Assembly: GCF_900215575.1 (NCBI RefSeq)
Contig: NZ_OBEJ01000001.1
Span: forward strand, 124,001 to 188,000
Direction of reading: 5' to 3'
Length of the DNA stretch: 64,000 bases
Source: Natronoarchaeum philippinense
GTDB lineage: Archaea > Halobacteriota > Halobacteria > Halobacteriales > Natronoarchaeaceae
Part shown: positions 1 through 6,813 of the stretch, piece by piece
How positions within the stretch are numbered: position 1 is the first letter of the stretch
Layout of the letters: each line of letters starts with the position of its first letter
The notes under the pieces: generated by a model
Databases searched by the model: none
Told to the model about the DNA's origin: nothing
Seen by the model: the letters and a program-made list of their open reading frames with translations, nothing else
Position numbers and translations under genes: made by a program

Positions 1-474
1 CCACTCGCCGTAGGTCTCGGCGATCAGGTCGAACGACGGGACAAACACGTCGAAGACGAACCGACCGCCGGGAGCCAGCGCGTCGTGGGCACACCGGAGC
101 GCGGCGAGCTGGTCTTCGATAGTCACCAAGTGCTGGAGTGCGTTAAACGGACAGTAAAGGAGGCCGTACTCGCGCCCGACCGCAAAATCTGTTACGTCGG
201 CTCGCCAGACCGACGGCTCCAGCCCCGCTCTGTTGGCCTTCTGCCGGAGTATCGAGAGCATATCGGCCGAGACATCGATACCGTCCGCGTCGATGCCCGC
301 ACTGAGCAGGTCGAGGTAGATCCGCCCGGTGCCGCAGGCGAGCTCGAGCGCTGCCCCATCGACATTCCGGGCGAGATCGGCGTAGAACGCGGCATCGCGG
401 CGGTCCAGATCGTACAGCAACTGGTCGTATAACTCAGCGCGTGCGTCGCCGTAGCCGGCACTCGTATTGACCAT
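1..474 (-). CDS. class I SAM-dependent methyltransferase (C-terminus cut by window edge)
   Basis: Reading the minus strand from the ATG at 474 gives an open frame of 158 codons that runs off the window. The glycine-rich SAM-binding motif I (ALELACGTGRIYL) is followed by an acidic motif II region (GIDVSADML) and the post-motif stretch LAPGGRFVFDVFVPS, a standard Rossmann methyltransferase layout. The N-terminal YDQLLYD segment resembles the family that methylates small molecules, but the substrate cannot be told. Part of the C-terminal half is missing. The gene lies downstream of, and in the same direction as, the glutaredoxin gene, 41 nt away. Confidence 0.85.
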   Translation of the reverse strand, partial: MVNTSAGYGDARAELYDQLLYDLDRRDAAFYADLARNVDGAALELACGTGRIYLDLLSAGIDADGIDVSADMLSILRQKANRAGLEPSVWRADVTDFAVGREYGLLYCPFNALQHLVTIEDQLAALRCAHDALAPGGRFVFDVFVPSFDLIAETYGEW

Positions 475-515
475 ACGATCCGGTCGCGGCGGCGCGAAGA
501 AAAGATTCGGGGGCG

Positions 516-857
516 CTAGGCCTGCAGCGTCTCCGCGAGCTCACCGCGCTCGTCGAGTTCCACGAGAATGTCGCTGCCGCCGACGAACTCCCCGTCGACG
601 TACGTCTGGGGGATCGTCTCCCAGCCGCTGTGGTCCTCAAGGGCGTCGCGGTACTCGTCGAGCGCGTCGAGCACGTCGACGGTTTCGTAGTCGTCGCGGT
701 GCTGCTGGATCAGCGTCAGGGCGCGGTCCGAAAAGCCACACTGGGGCATCAGCTCGTTGCCTTTCATGAACAGGACGACTTCGTTGTTCTCGATCGCGTC
801 GTCGACCCGCGACTCCACTTCGTCGGCGGAGAGGTCGGACTCGGGTTCGAATGCCAT
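516..857 (-). CDS. monothiol glutaredoxin (CGFS type)
   Basis: A 113-residue thioredoxin-fold protein with the monothiol active site CGFS at about residue 40, preceded by the family motif VVLFMKGN and followed by the glutathione-binding segments TIPQTYVDGEFVGGSDIL. CGFS glutaredoxins carry [2Fe-2S] clusters and deliver them to apo-proteins rather than reducing disulphides. The ATG at 857 is preferred over an upstream in-frame ATG (884) because homologues begin just before this acidic N-terminus. A BolA gene lies about 100 nt upstream on the same strand, the classical partner of CGFS glutaredoxins, which supports an iron-sulphur role in the cytosol. Confidence 0.92.
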   Translation of the reverse strand: MAFEPESDLSADEVESRVDDAIENNEVVLFMKGNELMPQCGFSDRALTLIQQHRDDYETVDVLDALDEYRDALEDHSGWETIPQTYVDGEFVGGSDILVELDERGELAETLQA

Positions 858-952
858 GTGTGACTGTGGTGTGCGTGGACGCAAATGCCTACCGCACTCG
901 TCAACGCTGCGCCCGGCCTGCGCGTGGCCCGGACGCCGCGGCCGCGCCGGCG

Positions 953-1198
953 TCAGTCCTCGTACTCATCGGGCGTGAACGTCTTCAGCTCCAGCGCGTG
1001 GATGTCGGTCGTCATCCGGTCGCCCAGCGCGTCGTAGACCAGTTCGTGCTGTTCGACCAGCGATTTGCCCTCGAACGCCGGCGAGACGACGAGTGCGGCG
1101 AGGTGATCGTCGTCCTCGGGGCCCCGGGGCTGGACGACATCTGCGCTCGCATCCGGTAGAGAGGTTTCGATGACTTCAGTGAGCTCCTCGGTGTCCAT
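953..1198 (-). CDS. BolA/IbaG family protein
   Basis: An 81-residue protein with the BolA fold signature: an N-terminal helix, the central segment HLAALVVSPAFEGKSLVEQHELVYDAL (quoted here in part: FEGKSLVEQHELVY) and the conserved C-terminal IHALELKTFTPDEY. The conserved histidines in HLAALVV and IHALELK are present and correspond to cluster-ligand positions in Grx-BolA complexes. It is transcribed in the same direction as the CGFS glutaredoxin just downstream. Members of this family act with monothiol glutaredoxins in Fe-S cluster transfer or iron sensing. The role here is inferred from family and neighbourhood. Confidence 0.92.
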   Translation of the reverse strand: MDTEELTEVIETSLPDASADVVQPRGPEDDDHLAALVVSPAFEGKSLVEQHELVYDALGDRMTTDIHALELKTFTPDEYED

Positions 1199-1292
1199 GT
1201 ATCTCAGAGAGAATCGGGGACGGAAAAAGCGTTACTCACTTGCTGGGGCTGGTGCGCGTGGTAATGGCGGACTGCCGGCTCGTATCAGTCGC

Positions 1293-2429
1293 CTAGCTCA
1301 CGAACGTCTCGATCCGAGCCATCGCCTCGCGCAGGTCGTCGAGCCCGGTCGCGTAGGACACCCGGAGATGGCCCTCGCCGTCCTCGCCGAACACAGAGCC
1401 CGGCACCGCGGCGACGCCGTGCTCCTGTAGCAGCTCCTCTGCGAAGGCTTCGTCGTCGCCGCCGGGCACTTCCGGGAACACGTAGAAGGCGCCCTCGGCC
1501 TCGAAGCAGTCGATACCCATCTCCTCGAACCGGGAGAGGACGAAGCGACGCCGGCGGTCGTACTGGCTCACCATCTCCGCGACCTCGTCGTCGCAGTTTT
1601 CGAGCGCCTCGATCGCGGCGTACTGGGCGGTCGTCGGCGCCGACAGCATCGCGTACTGGTGGATGCGGTTCATCCCCGCGACGGCGTCGGCCGGCGCGAG
1701 CGCGTACCCGAGTCGGAGTCCGGTCATCGCGTAGGCCTTCGAGAAACCGTTGAACACGACCGTCCGCTCGCGCATCCCCTCGAACGTGGCGATCGAGGTG
1801 TGCTCGTGGCCGTAGGTCAGCTCCGAGTAGATCTCGTCGGAAAACACCGTCAGGTCGTGCTCGCGGGCGAACGCGGCGACCGGTCGCAGGTCGTCTTCGG
1901 TCATGATCGCCCCGGTCGGGTTGTTCGGGTAGCAGTACAGCAGGGCGTCGGCGTCGGCGGCGCCGGCCCGTTCTAAGGCGTCGGCCGTGAGCTTGAACTC
2001 GTCGTCGCTGGTCGGCACCGGAAGCGGCTCGCCGCCGGCAAAGCGGATGCCCGGCTCGTAGGAGACGTAGGACGGCTGGGGAACCGCGACGACATCGCCG
2101 GGATCGACGAGCGCTCGGAGCGCAACGTCGACGCCCTCGCTGACGCCGGTAGTGACGATGATTTCATCGTCGGGATCGTAGGTCAGATCGTAGCGCTCGG
2201 CGACGTGGTCGGCGATCGACTCGCGGAGGTCTCGCCGGCCGCGGTTGGCCGTGTAGGACGTTCGGCCGCGTTCCAGCGAGTCGATGGCGGCCTCCCGGGC
2301 GGCCCACGGCGCCGAGAAGTCGGGTTCGCCGACCCCCAGCGAGATCACGTCGTCCATCTCCTCGGCCAGCTCGAAGAAGCGTCTAATTCCGGAGGGAGGA
2401 ACCTCCTGCACGCGGTCGCTGACCTTCAT
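1293..2429 (-). CDS. PLP-dependent class I/II aminotransferase
   Basis: A 378-residue aspartate-aminotransferase-fold protein. The PLP lysine lies in FNGFSKAYAMTGLRLGY at about residue 229; the NNPTGA segment and the C-terminal arginine in LRVSYATG are present. The start (ATG at 2429) overlaps the stop of the upstream Lrp-type regulator by four bases (ATGA), so the two are translationally coupled. Family members transaminate aspartate, alanine, aromatic or branched-chain amino acids; the exact substrate cannot be told from the sequence. Coupling to an Lrp/AsnC regulator suggests amino-acid-responsive control. Confidence 0.93.
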   Translation of the reverse strand: MKVSDRVQEVPPSGIRRFFELAEEMDDVISLGVGEPDFSAPWAAREAAIDSLERGRTSYTANRGRRDLRESIADHVAERYDLTYDPDDEIIVTTGVSEGVDVALRALVDPGDVVAVPQPSYVSYEPGIRFAGGEPLPVPTSDDEFKLTADALERAGAADADALLYCYPNNPTGAIMTEDDLRPVAAFAREHDLTVFSDEIYSELTYGHEHTSIATFEGMRERTVVFNGFSKAYAMTGLRLGYALAPADAVAGMNRIHQYAMLSAPTTAQYAAIEALENCDDEVAEMVSQYDRRRRFVLSRFEEMGIDCFEAEGAFYVFPEVPGGDDEAFAEELLQEHGVAAVPGSVFGEDGEGHLRVSYATGLDDLREAMARIETFVS

Positions 2430-2911
2430 GGCGAGACGGAGAGTCGGTCGTCGTCGTCGCCGTCGCTCATCTGGATGCCCCGATCTTTGTACGTGTCCAT
2501 CACGTAGTGGGTCACCGTCTGGGTGATCTCGGGGACCGGCGCGACTTTGTCGCTGATGAACTGGGAGACCTCCTGCATCGACTCGTCTTCGACTTCCATC
2601 TCGAAGTCGTAGTCGCCGCTGACGAGCCGTAGCGTCGTCACCTGCGGGAAGCGAGCGAGCCGCTCGGCGATGTCGCCGTAGCTCGTCTCCCGGTCGAGCG
2701 TGACGTTGAGTTCGACCGATGCGCGCACGCGCTCCTCGGTGACTTTGTTCCAGTCCACCACCGCTTGGTAGCCCTTGATCACGCCCTCCGATTCCAGTGC
2801 GTCGACGGTTGCCACGACCTCGTCTTCGTCGAGGTCAGTCATCCGGGCGAGGTCCGCCGTCGAGTAGCGGGCGTTCTCTAGGAGCAACTCGAGGAGCTCG
2901 CGCTTGCTCAT
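2426..2911 (-). CDS. Lrp/AsnC family transcriptional regulator
   Basis: A 161-residue protein with an N-terminal winged helix (LLENARYSTADLARMT, then a recognition helix region DEDEVVATVDALESEGVIKGY) and a C-terminal RAM/ligand-binding alpha-beta domain with VRLVSGDYDFEMEVE-like residues. The ATG at 2911 is preferred; an upstream start would add a Cys-rich extension unlike the family. Its stop overlaps the start of the aminotransferase. Lrp-type proteins sense amino acids and control transport or metabolism, so local regulation of the aminotransferase is the simplest reading. Confidence 0.92.
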   Translation of the reverse strand: MSKRELLELLLENARYSTADLARMTDLDEDEVVATVDALESEGVIKGYQAVVDWNKVTEERVRASVELNVTLDRETSYGDIAERLARFPQVTTLRLVSGDYDFEMEVEDESMQEVSQFISDKVAPVPEITQTVTHYVMDTYKDRGIQMSDGDDDDRLSVSP

Positions 2912-3022
2912 ACCACACGGAGGCGATGGCGGACACAAAAGCGTTTCTGCATTCGCGCAACGGCACTCGGTACACACGCTTTCGCCTCGGCGTCCTCCCG
3001 TTGTCAGCGGCCGCTCTCGGCG

Positions 3023-3175
3023 TCACCGCCCGTCGCCCTGACACGACTGACAGATCTTGACGGTCGCCCGCAACGCTTCCGTGTCACTTGTTTGCGCCCC
3101 GACGCCGACCGGCGTCACCGGCACGTAGTCCCGACAGTACGCACAGCGCTCGATCGCCTCGCTCTTCCCGGTCAT
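3023..3175 (-). CDS. small CxxC/CxxC zinc-ribbon protein
   Basis: A 50-residue protein starting at the ATG at 3175, with two CxxC knuckles (CAYC near residue 11 and CQSC near residue 44) separated by about 30 residues. This is the layout of the small zinc-finger proteins that are abundant in haloarchaea and mostly uncharacterised. The longer frame starting at 3265 would add a non-conserved, AT-richer leader containing the likely promoter, so the short form is chosen. It is a single-gene unit, divergent from trm56. Metal binding is inferred from the cysteine pairs; no specific function is assigned. Confidence 0.75.
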   Translation of the reverse strand: MTGKSEAIERCAYCRDYVPVTPVGVGAQTSDTEALRATVKICQSCQGDGR

Positions 3176-3321
3176 ACCTCTTGTTGGCCGATTGTTGCCG
3201 GCTGGTTTAACACTCGTGTAAAGTTTCGTTCGCATTCTGGCGTCGAATAACTCCTCCTCGCTCACCGCCTCCCCAGCCCGGAAGCGAAACCCCCTAACCC
3301 GCGCCGTGCGAGGCCGAACGT

Positions 3322-3864
3322 ATGCAAGGGGAGCCAGCGGTCGCAGTGCTGCGCCTCGGTCACCGACCGGGTCGGGACGACCGCATGACGACGCACGTCG
3401 GCCTGACGGCCCGCGCGCTCGGCGCCGACCGCGCGATCATCGCCGGCGCCACGCAGGCCGCCGAGACGGTTCGTGACATCACCGATCGGTTCGGCGGCCC
3501 GTTCGAAGCCGAAGTGACCGACTCGCCCAAGGCCGTGTTGCGCGAGTGGGACGGCCGGATCGCCCACTTGACGATGTACGGCGAGCGCGTGCAGGATGTC
3601 GAAGACGAGATTCGCGCAACGCGGGACGACGACGGCGATCCGCTGCTGATCGTCGTCGGCGCCGAGAAGGTCTCCTTCGACGTGTACGAGGCCGCCGACT
3701 GGAACGTCGGCGTCACCAACCAACCCCACTCGGAGGTCGCCGGACTGGCGGTCTTCCTCGATCGGCTGTTCGAGGGTCGAGAACTCGACCGGGAGTGGCA
3801 AGACGCCGATCAGCAGGTCGTCCCCAAAGCGACCGGCAAGAAGGTCGTCGATCCCGACGAGTAG
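3322..3864 (+). CDS. trm56: tRNA (cytidine(56)-2'-O)-methyltransferase
   Basis: A 180-residue SPOUT-class enzyme that 2'-O-methylates C56 in the T-loop of archaeal tRNAs using SAM. The N-terminus has the hallmark segment LRLGHRPGRDDRMTTHVGL, followed by TARALGADRAIIAG; the C-terminal knot region has IVVGAEKVSFDVY and VTNQPHSEVAGLAVFLDRL. Length and motif order match archaeal aTrm56 throughout. The gene is monocistronic, with a short gap before cbiM. Confidence 0.95.
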   Translation: MQGEPAVAVLRLGHRPGRDDRMTTHVGLTARALGADRAIIAGATQAAETVRDITDRFGGPFEAEVTDSPKAVLREWDGRIAHLTMYGERVQDVEDEIRATRDDDGDPLLIVVGAEKVSFDVYEAADWNVGVTNQPHSEVAGLAVFLDRLFEGRELDREWQDADQQVVPKATGKKVVDPDE

Positions 3865-3932
3865 CTTCCCGACGCCAACTCCCATCCCTGACTCCGATAC
3901 GTCTATACTCGCCACTACACAATCGACCGACG

Positions 3933-4571
3933 ATGCATACACCTGACGGCTATCTACATCCGTGGATGGCGGGGGCGTTCCTCGCGCTGGCCGGCCTCGT
4001 GCTGTCGGTCGCCGCGATGCGAGCGCGCGACTCGCTGACCGAGTATCGAATCCAACTGTTCGGCATCGTCGCCGCGGCGGTGTTCGCCGCCCAACTGCTC
4101 AACTGGCCGATTCCGGGCGGGACGAGCGCGCACTTCGTCGGCGGTGCCTTTGCAGCGATCGCCCTCGGCCCGCACCTCGGCGCGCTGGCCGTCGCGCTCG
4201 TCGTGACGATTCAGGCGCTGGTGTTCGCCGACGGCGGCGCGCTGGCGCTGGGCGCGAACGTCTGGAACATGGCGATCGTTCAAGCCTACGTCGGCTACGC
4301 CGTCTACGCGTCGCTGGCCGACCGGAACGAGACTGTCGCCACCATCGCGGGCGGTTGGGTCGGCATCACCGCCGCCGCGGCGTCTGCGAGCCTGCAGTTG
4401 GGCACCGCGCCCGCCTTCGGCGGCGAACTGTTGACGGTCGTCGCCGTGATGGTCGGCGGCCACGCTGTCCTCGGCCTCGGCGAAGGCCTGCTCACGCTGG
4501 TCGGCTGCCGCCTGCTCGCCCGCACCGGCGTCGATACTGAACAGCCCAGTTCGGAGGGAGTCTCCGCATGA
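3933..4571 (+). CDS. cbiM: energy-coupling factor cobalt transporter component CbiM
   Basis: A 212-residue integral membrane protein starting at the ATG at 3933. It opens with the family's conserved metal-loop N-terminus MHTPDGYLHPW, in which the N-terminal Met/His bind Co2+ or Ni2+. The motif GGTSAHFVGGAFAAIALGP is also characteristic, followed by about six further hydrophobic helices. It overlaps the next gene by four bases (ATGA). No CbiQ or CbiO ATPase gene is adjacent; these must lie elsewhere or be shared. Cobalt uptake would serve B12 supply for the methylmalonyl-CoA mutase genes in this window. Confidence 0.93.
   Translation: MHTPDGYLHPWMAGAFLALAGLVLSVAAMRARDSLTEYRIQLFGIVAAAVFAAQLLNWPIPGGTSAHFVGGAFAAIALGPHLGALAVALVVTIQALVFADGGALALGANVWNMAIVQAYVGYAVYASLADRNETVATIAGGWVGITAAAASASLQLGTAPAFGGELLTVVAVMVGGHAVLGLGEGLLTLVGCRLLARTGVDTEQPSSEGVSA
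4553..4560 (+). promoter_or_regulatory. Shine-Dalgarno site for the PDGLE gene
   Basis: GGAGGGAG sits seven bases ahead of the ATG at 4568 inside the end of cbiM. Purine-rich ribosome sites are uncommon in front of the mostly leaderless genes here, and this one supports the start inside the overlap. Confidence 0.6.
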
Positions 4572-4879
4572 GCGTCCGATCGCTCGCTCGCGGCCGCTGG
4601 CAGCAGCGCTCGCTCGCCGGGCTGACCGTGATGGTCTTGTTCTCGCCGGTGTTCGCGTGGGCCGCCACACGGGTCGGCTACTCCGAGCCGATGGAGAACG
4701 CCGCCGAAGCGGCGGGTGCGGCGTCCCACGCCGTTGCAACGGACGTGAGCCTCTTCTCGGGCTACGCGCTGCCCGGTCTCGGCCCGCACCTCGGGACGCT
4801 CGGTGGCGCCCTGTTCGGCACCGTGCTGACGCTTGTGCTCGGCGTCGGCGTCGCGCGGGCGCTCGCGCCGAGCAACTAA
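4568..4879 (+). CDS. PDGLE domain protein (CbiN-like partner of CbiM)
   Basis: A 103-residue protein with two predicted membrane helices (about residues 14-33 and 76-97) flanking an extracellular segment with SEPMENAAEAAG, the divergent equivalent of the PDGLE motif. PDGLE proteins occur next to or fused with CbiM and replace CbiN as small accessory subunits in Co2+/Ni2+ uptake. The start overlaps the cbiM stop and has its own Shine-Dalgarno sequence. It is the last gene of the two-gene unit. Confidence 0.8.
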   Translation: MSVRSLARGRWQQRSLAGLTVMVLFSPVFAWAATRVGYSEPMENAAEAAGAASHAVATDVSLFSGYALPGLGPHLGTLGGALFGTVLTLVLGVGVARALAPSN

Positions 4880-4967
4880 CGCCGTGCGTTCGTAACTGAC
4901 TGCTGTCCGTTCTTGCGACCGATTTTTGTCGACGTTCGTTTCCGCCGTGGCGTTCGACCGCCCAAAT

Positions 4968-4979
4968 CTTCATTATTTG
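4968..4979 (+). promoter_or_regulatory. TATA-like promoter of mcmA1
   Basis: An A/T-rich box (TTCATTATTTG) is centred about 25 nt ahead of the ATG at 4999 in otherwise GC-rich sequence. The spacing predicts a transcript starting at or next to the start codon, i.e. leaderless. Confidence 0.55.
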
Positions 4980-4998
4980 TCCTGCAAAATTTGAACTC

Positions 4999-6699
4999 AT
5001 GTACGACGATGACGACCTCGCATCGATCAGAGAGGCCCGCGAGGAGTTCGAAGCGGAGACGCTCGGTCCCGTCCTCGATCGCTTCGGGGAGCGCAAGGAT
5101 CGGTTTGCGACGGTCTCGAACCTCGACGTGGATCGTCTCTACACGCCAGACGACGTGGCCGATCTCGACTACCTCGACGATCTGGGATTCCCGGGTGAGG
5201 AACCGTTCACGCGCGGCGTCTACCCGACGATGTACCGCGGTCGGACGTGGACGATGCGCCAGTTCGCCGGCTTCGGTACGGCGACCGAGACCAACGAGCG
5301 CTTCCACTACTTGATCGACGAGGGCCAGACCGGGCTCTCGACGGCCTTCGACATGCCGACGCTGATGGGCAAGGATTCGGACGATCCGCTGACCGACGGT
5401 GAGGTCGGCAAGGAAGGTGTCGCCGTCGACACGCTGCGGGACATGGAGGTCCTGTTCGAGGGAATCGACGTTGGCGAGGTCTCGACGAGTTTCACGATCA
5501 ACCCTTCCGCGCCGGTGATCTACGCGATGTACGTCGCCATCGCGGACCAACAGGGCGTTCCACGCGAGGAGCTCCGTGGAACTCTCCAGAACGACATGCT
5601 CAAGGAGTTTATCGCCCAGAAAGAGTGGGTAATCCCGCCCGAGCCGTCGCTGGATCTCGTCACCGACGTGATCGAGTTCGCCGCCGACGAGACGCCGAAG
5701 TTCAACCCCGTCTCGGTGTCGGGCTATCACATCCGCGAGGCCGGTTCGACTGCGGTGCAGGAACTGGCCTTCACGCTTGCCGACGGGTTCGCCTACGTCG
5801 AAGACGCGATCGAGCGCGGGCTGGCAGTCGACGAGTTCGCGCCCCAACTGTCCTTTTTCTTCAACTGCCACAACTCCTTTTTCGAGGAGATCGCAAAGTT
5901 CCGCGCCGCCCGGCGGATCTACGCCCGCCTGATGGACGAGTGGTACGACGCCGACGCGACGGCGTCGAAACAACTCAAGTTCCACACCCAGACCGCCGGT
6001 CAGAGCCTGACCGCCCAGCAACCTCTCAACAACGTCGTCCGCGTGACGATTCAGGCGCTCGCTGGCGTGCTCGGAGGAACCCAAAGCCTCCACACCAACA
6101 GCTTCGACGAGGCGCTCGCGCTGCCCGGCGAGAAGGCCGTTCGCGTCGCCTTGCGCACTCAACAGATCATCGGCGAGGAATCGGGTGCCGCGGACATCGT
6201 CGATCCGATGGGCGGGAGTTTCGCCGTCGAGGCGCTGACCGACGAGACCGAGCAGCGAACGATGGAGTACCTCGAAGAGATCCGCGAGATGGGCGACGGC
6301 TCGATGCGCGAGGGCGTCCTGACGGCGCTGGAACGGGGCTATTTCCACCGTGAGATTCAGGAGGCGTCCTACGAATACCAAGAGCGCGTCGAATCCGGCG
6401 AGGAGGTCGTCGTCGGCGTCAACGAGTTCACCATCGAGGAAGACACCAGACCGGACATTCTCAAAGTCGACGAAACCGTCGAACAGCGCCAGCGCGATCG
6501 CCTCGCGGCGGTCAAAGACGAGCGCGACGACGACGCCGTCGAGGCTGCACTGTCGAGCGTCGAGGACGCCATCGAAGCCGGCGAAAATACGATGCCGGCG
6601 ATCGTCGAGGCAGTGAAAGCGTACGCCACGATGGGTGAAATCATGCGGGTGTTCGAGGACGCTCACGGCGCCTACGAGGAGGAAATCGGATTGGCCTGA
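4999..6699 (+). CDS. mcmA1: methylmalonyl-CoA mutase, large (catalytic) subunit
   Basis: A 566-residue TIM-barrel subunit that, with the separate B12-binding subunit, interconverts methylmalonyl-CoA and succinyl-CoA. The CoA- and substrate-binding segments RGVYPTMYRGRTWTMRQFAG, GQTGLSTAFDMPT and SVSGYHIREAGSTAVQE are intact, as is LGGTQSLHTNSFDEALALP. It ends before any cobalamin-binding domain, as expected for the split archaeal enzyme; that domain is encoded at 16745-17161. Located directly upstream of acs, it fits acetate/propionate metabolism (propionyl-CoA route or the haloarchaeal methylaspartate cycle). Confidence 0.96.
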   Translation: MYDDDDLASIREAREEFEAETLGPVLDRFGERKDRFATVSNLDVDRLYTPDDVADLDYLDDLGFPGEEPFTRGVYPTMYRGRTWTMRQFAGFGTATETNERFHYLIDEGQTGLSTAFDMPTLMGKDSDDPLTDGEVGKEGVAVDTLRDMEVLFEGIDVGEVSTSFTINPSAPVIYAMYVAIADQQGVPREELRGTLQNDMLKEFIAQKEWVIPPEPSLDLVTDVIEFAADETPKFNPVSVSGYHIREAGSTAVQELAFTLADGFAYVEDAIERGLAVDEFAPQLSFFFNCHNSFFEEIAKFRAARRIYARLMDEWYDADATASKQLKFHTQTAGQSLTAQQPLNNVVRVTIQALAGVLGGTQSLHTNSFDEALALPGEKAVRVALRTQQIIGEESGAADIVDPMGGSFAVEALTDETEQRTMEYLEEIREMGDGSMREGVLTALERGYFHREIQEASYEYQERVESGEEVVVGVNEFTIEEDTRPDILKVDETVEQRQRDRLAAVKDERDDDAVEAALSSVEDAIEAGENTMPAIVEAVKAYATMGEIMRVFEDAHGAYEEEIGLA

Positions 6700-6813
6700 G
6701 ACGCGGCGCTCGTCCCGGTACCGTTGTACCGGCTGCCCCGCCGCCCTCCCCCGGAAATCCCCGACAGCTAGGCTAACGTTTATCCCCTCGTGTTGTGCAC
6801 GTGAACGTACGCC

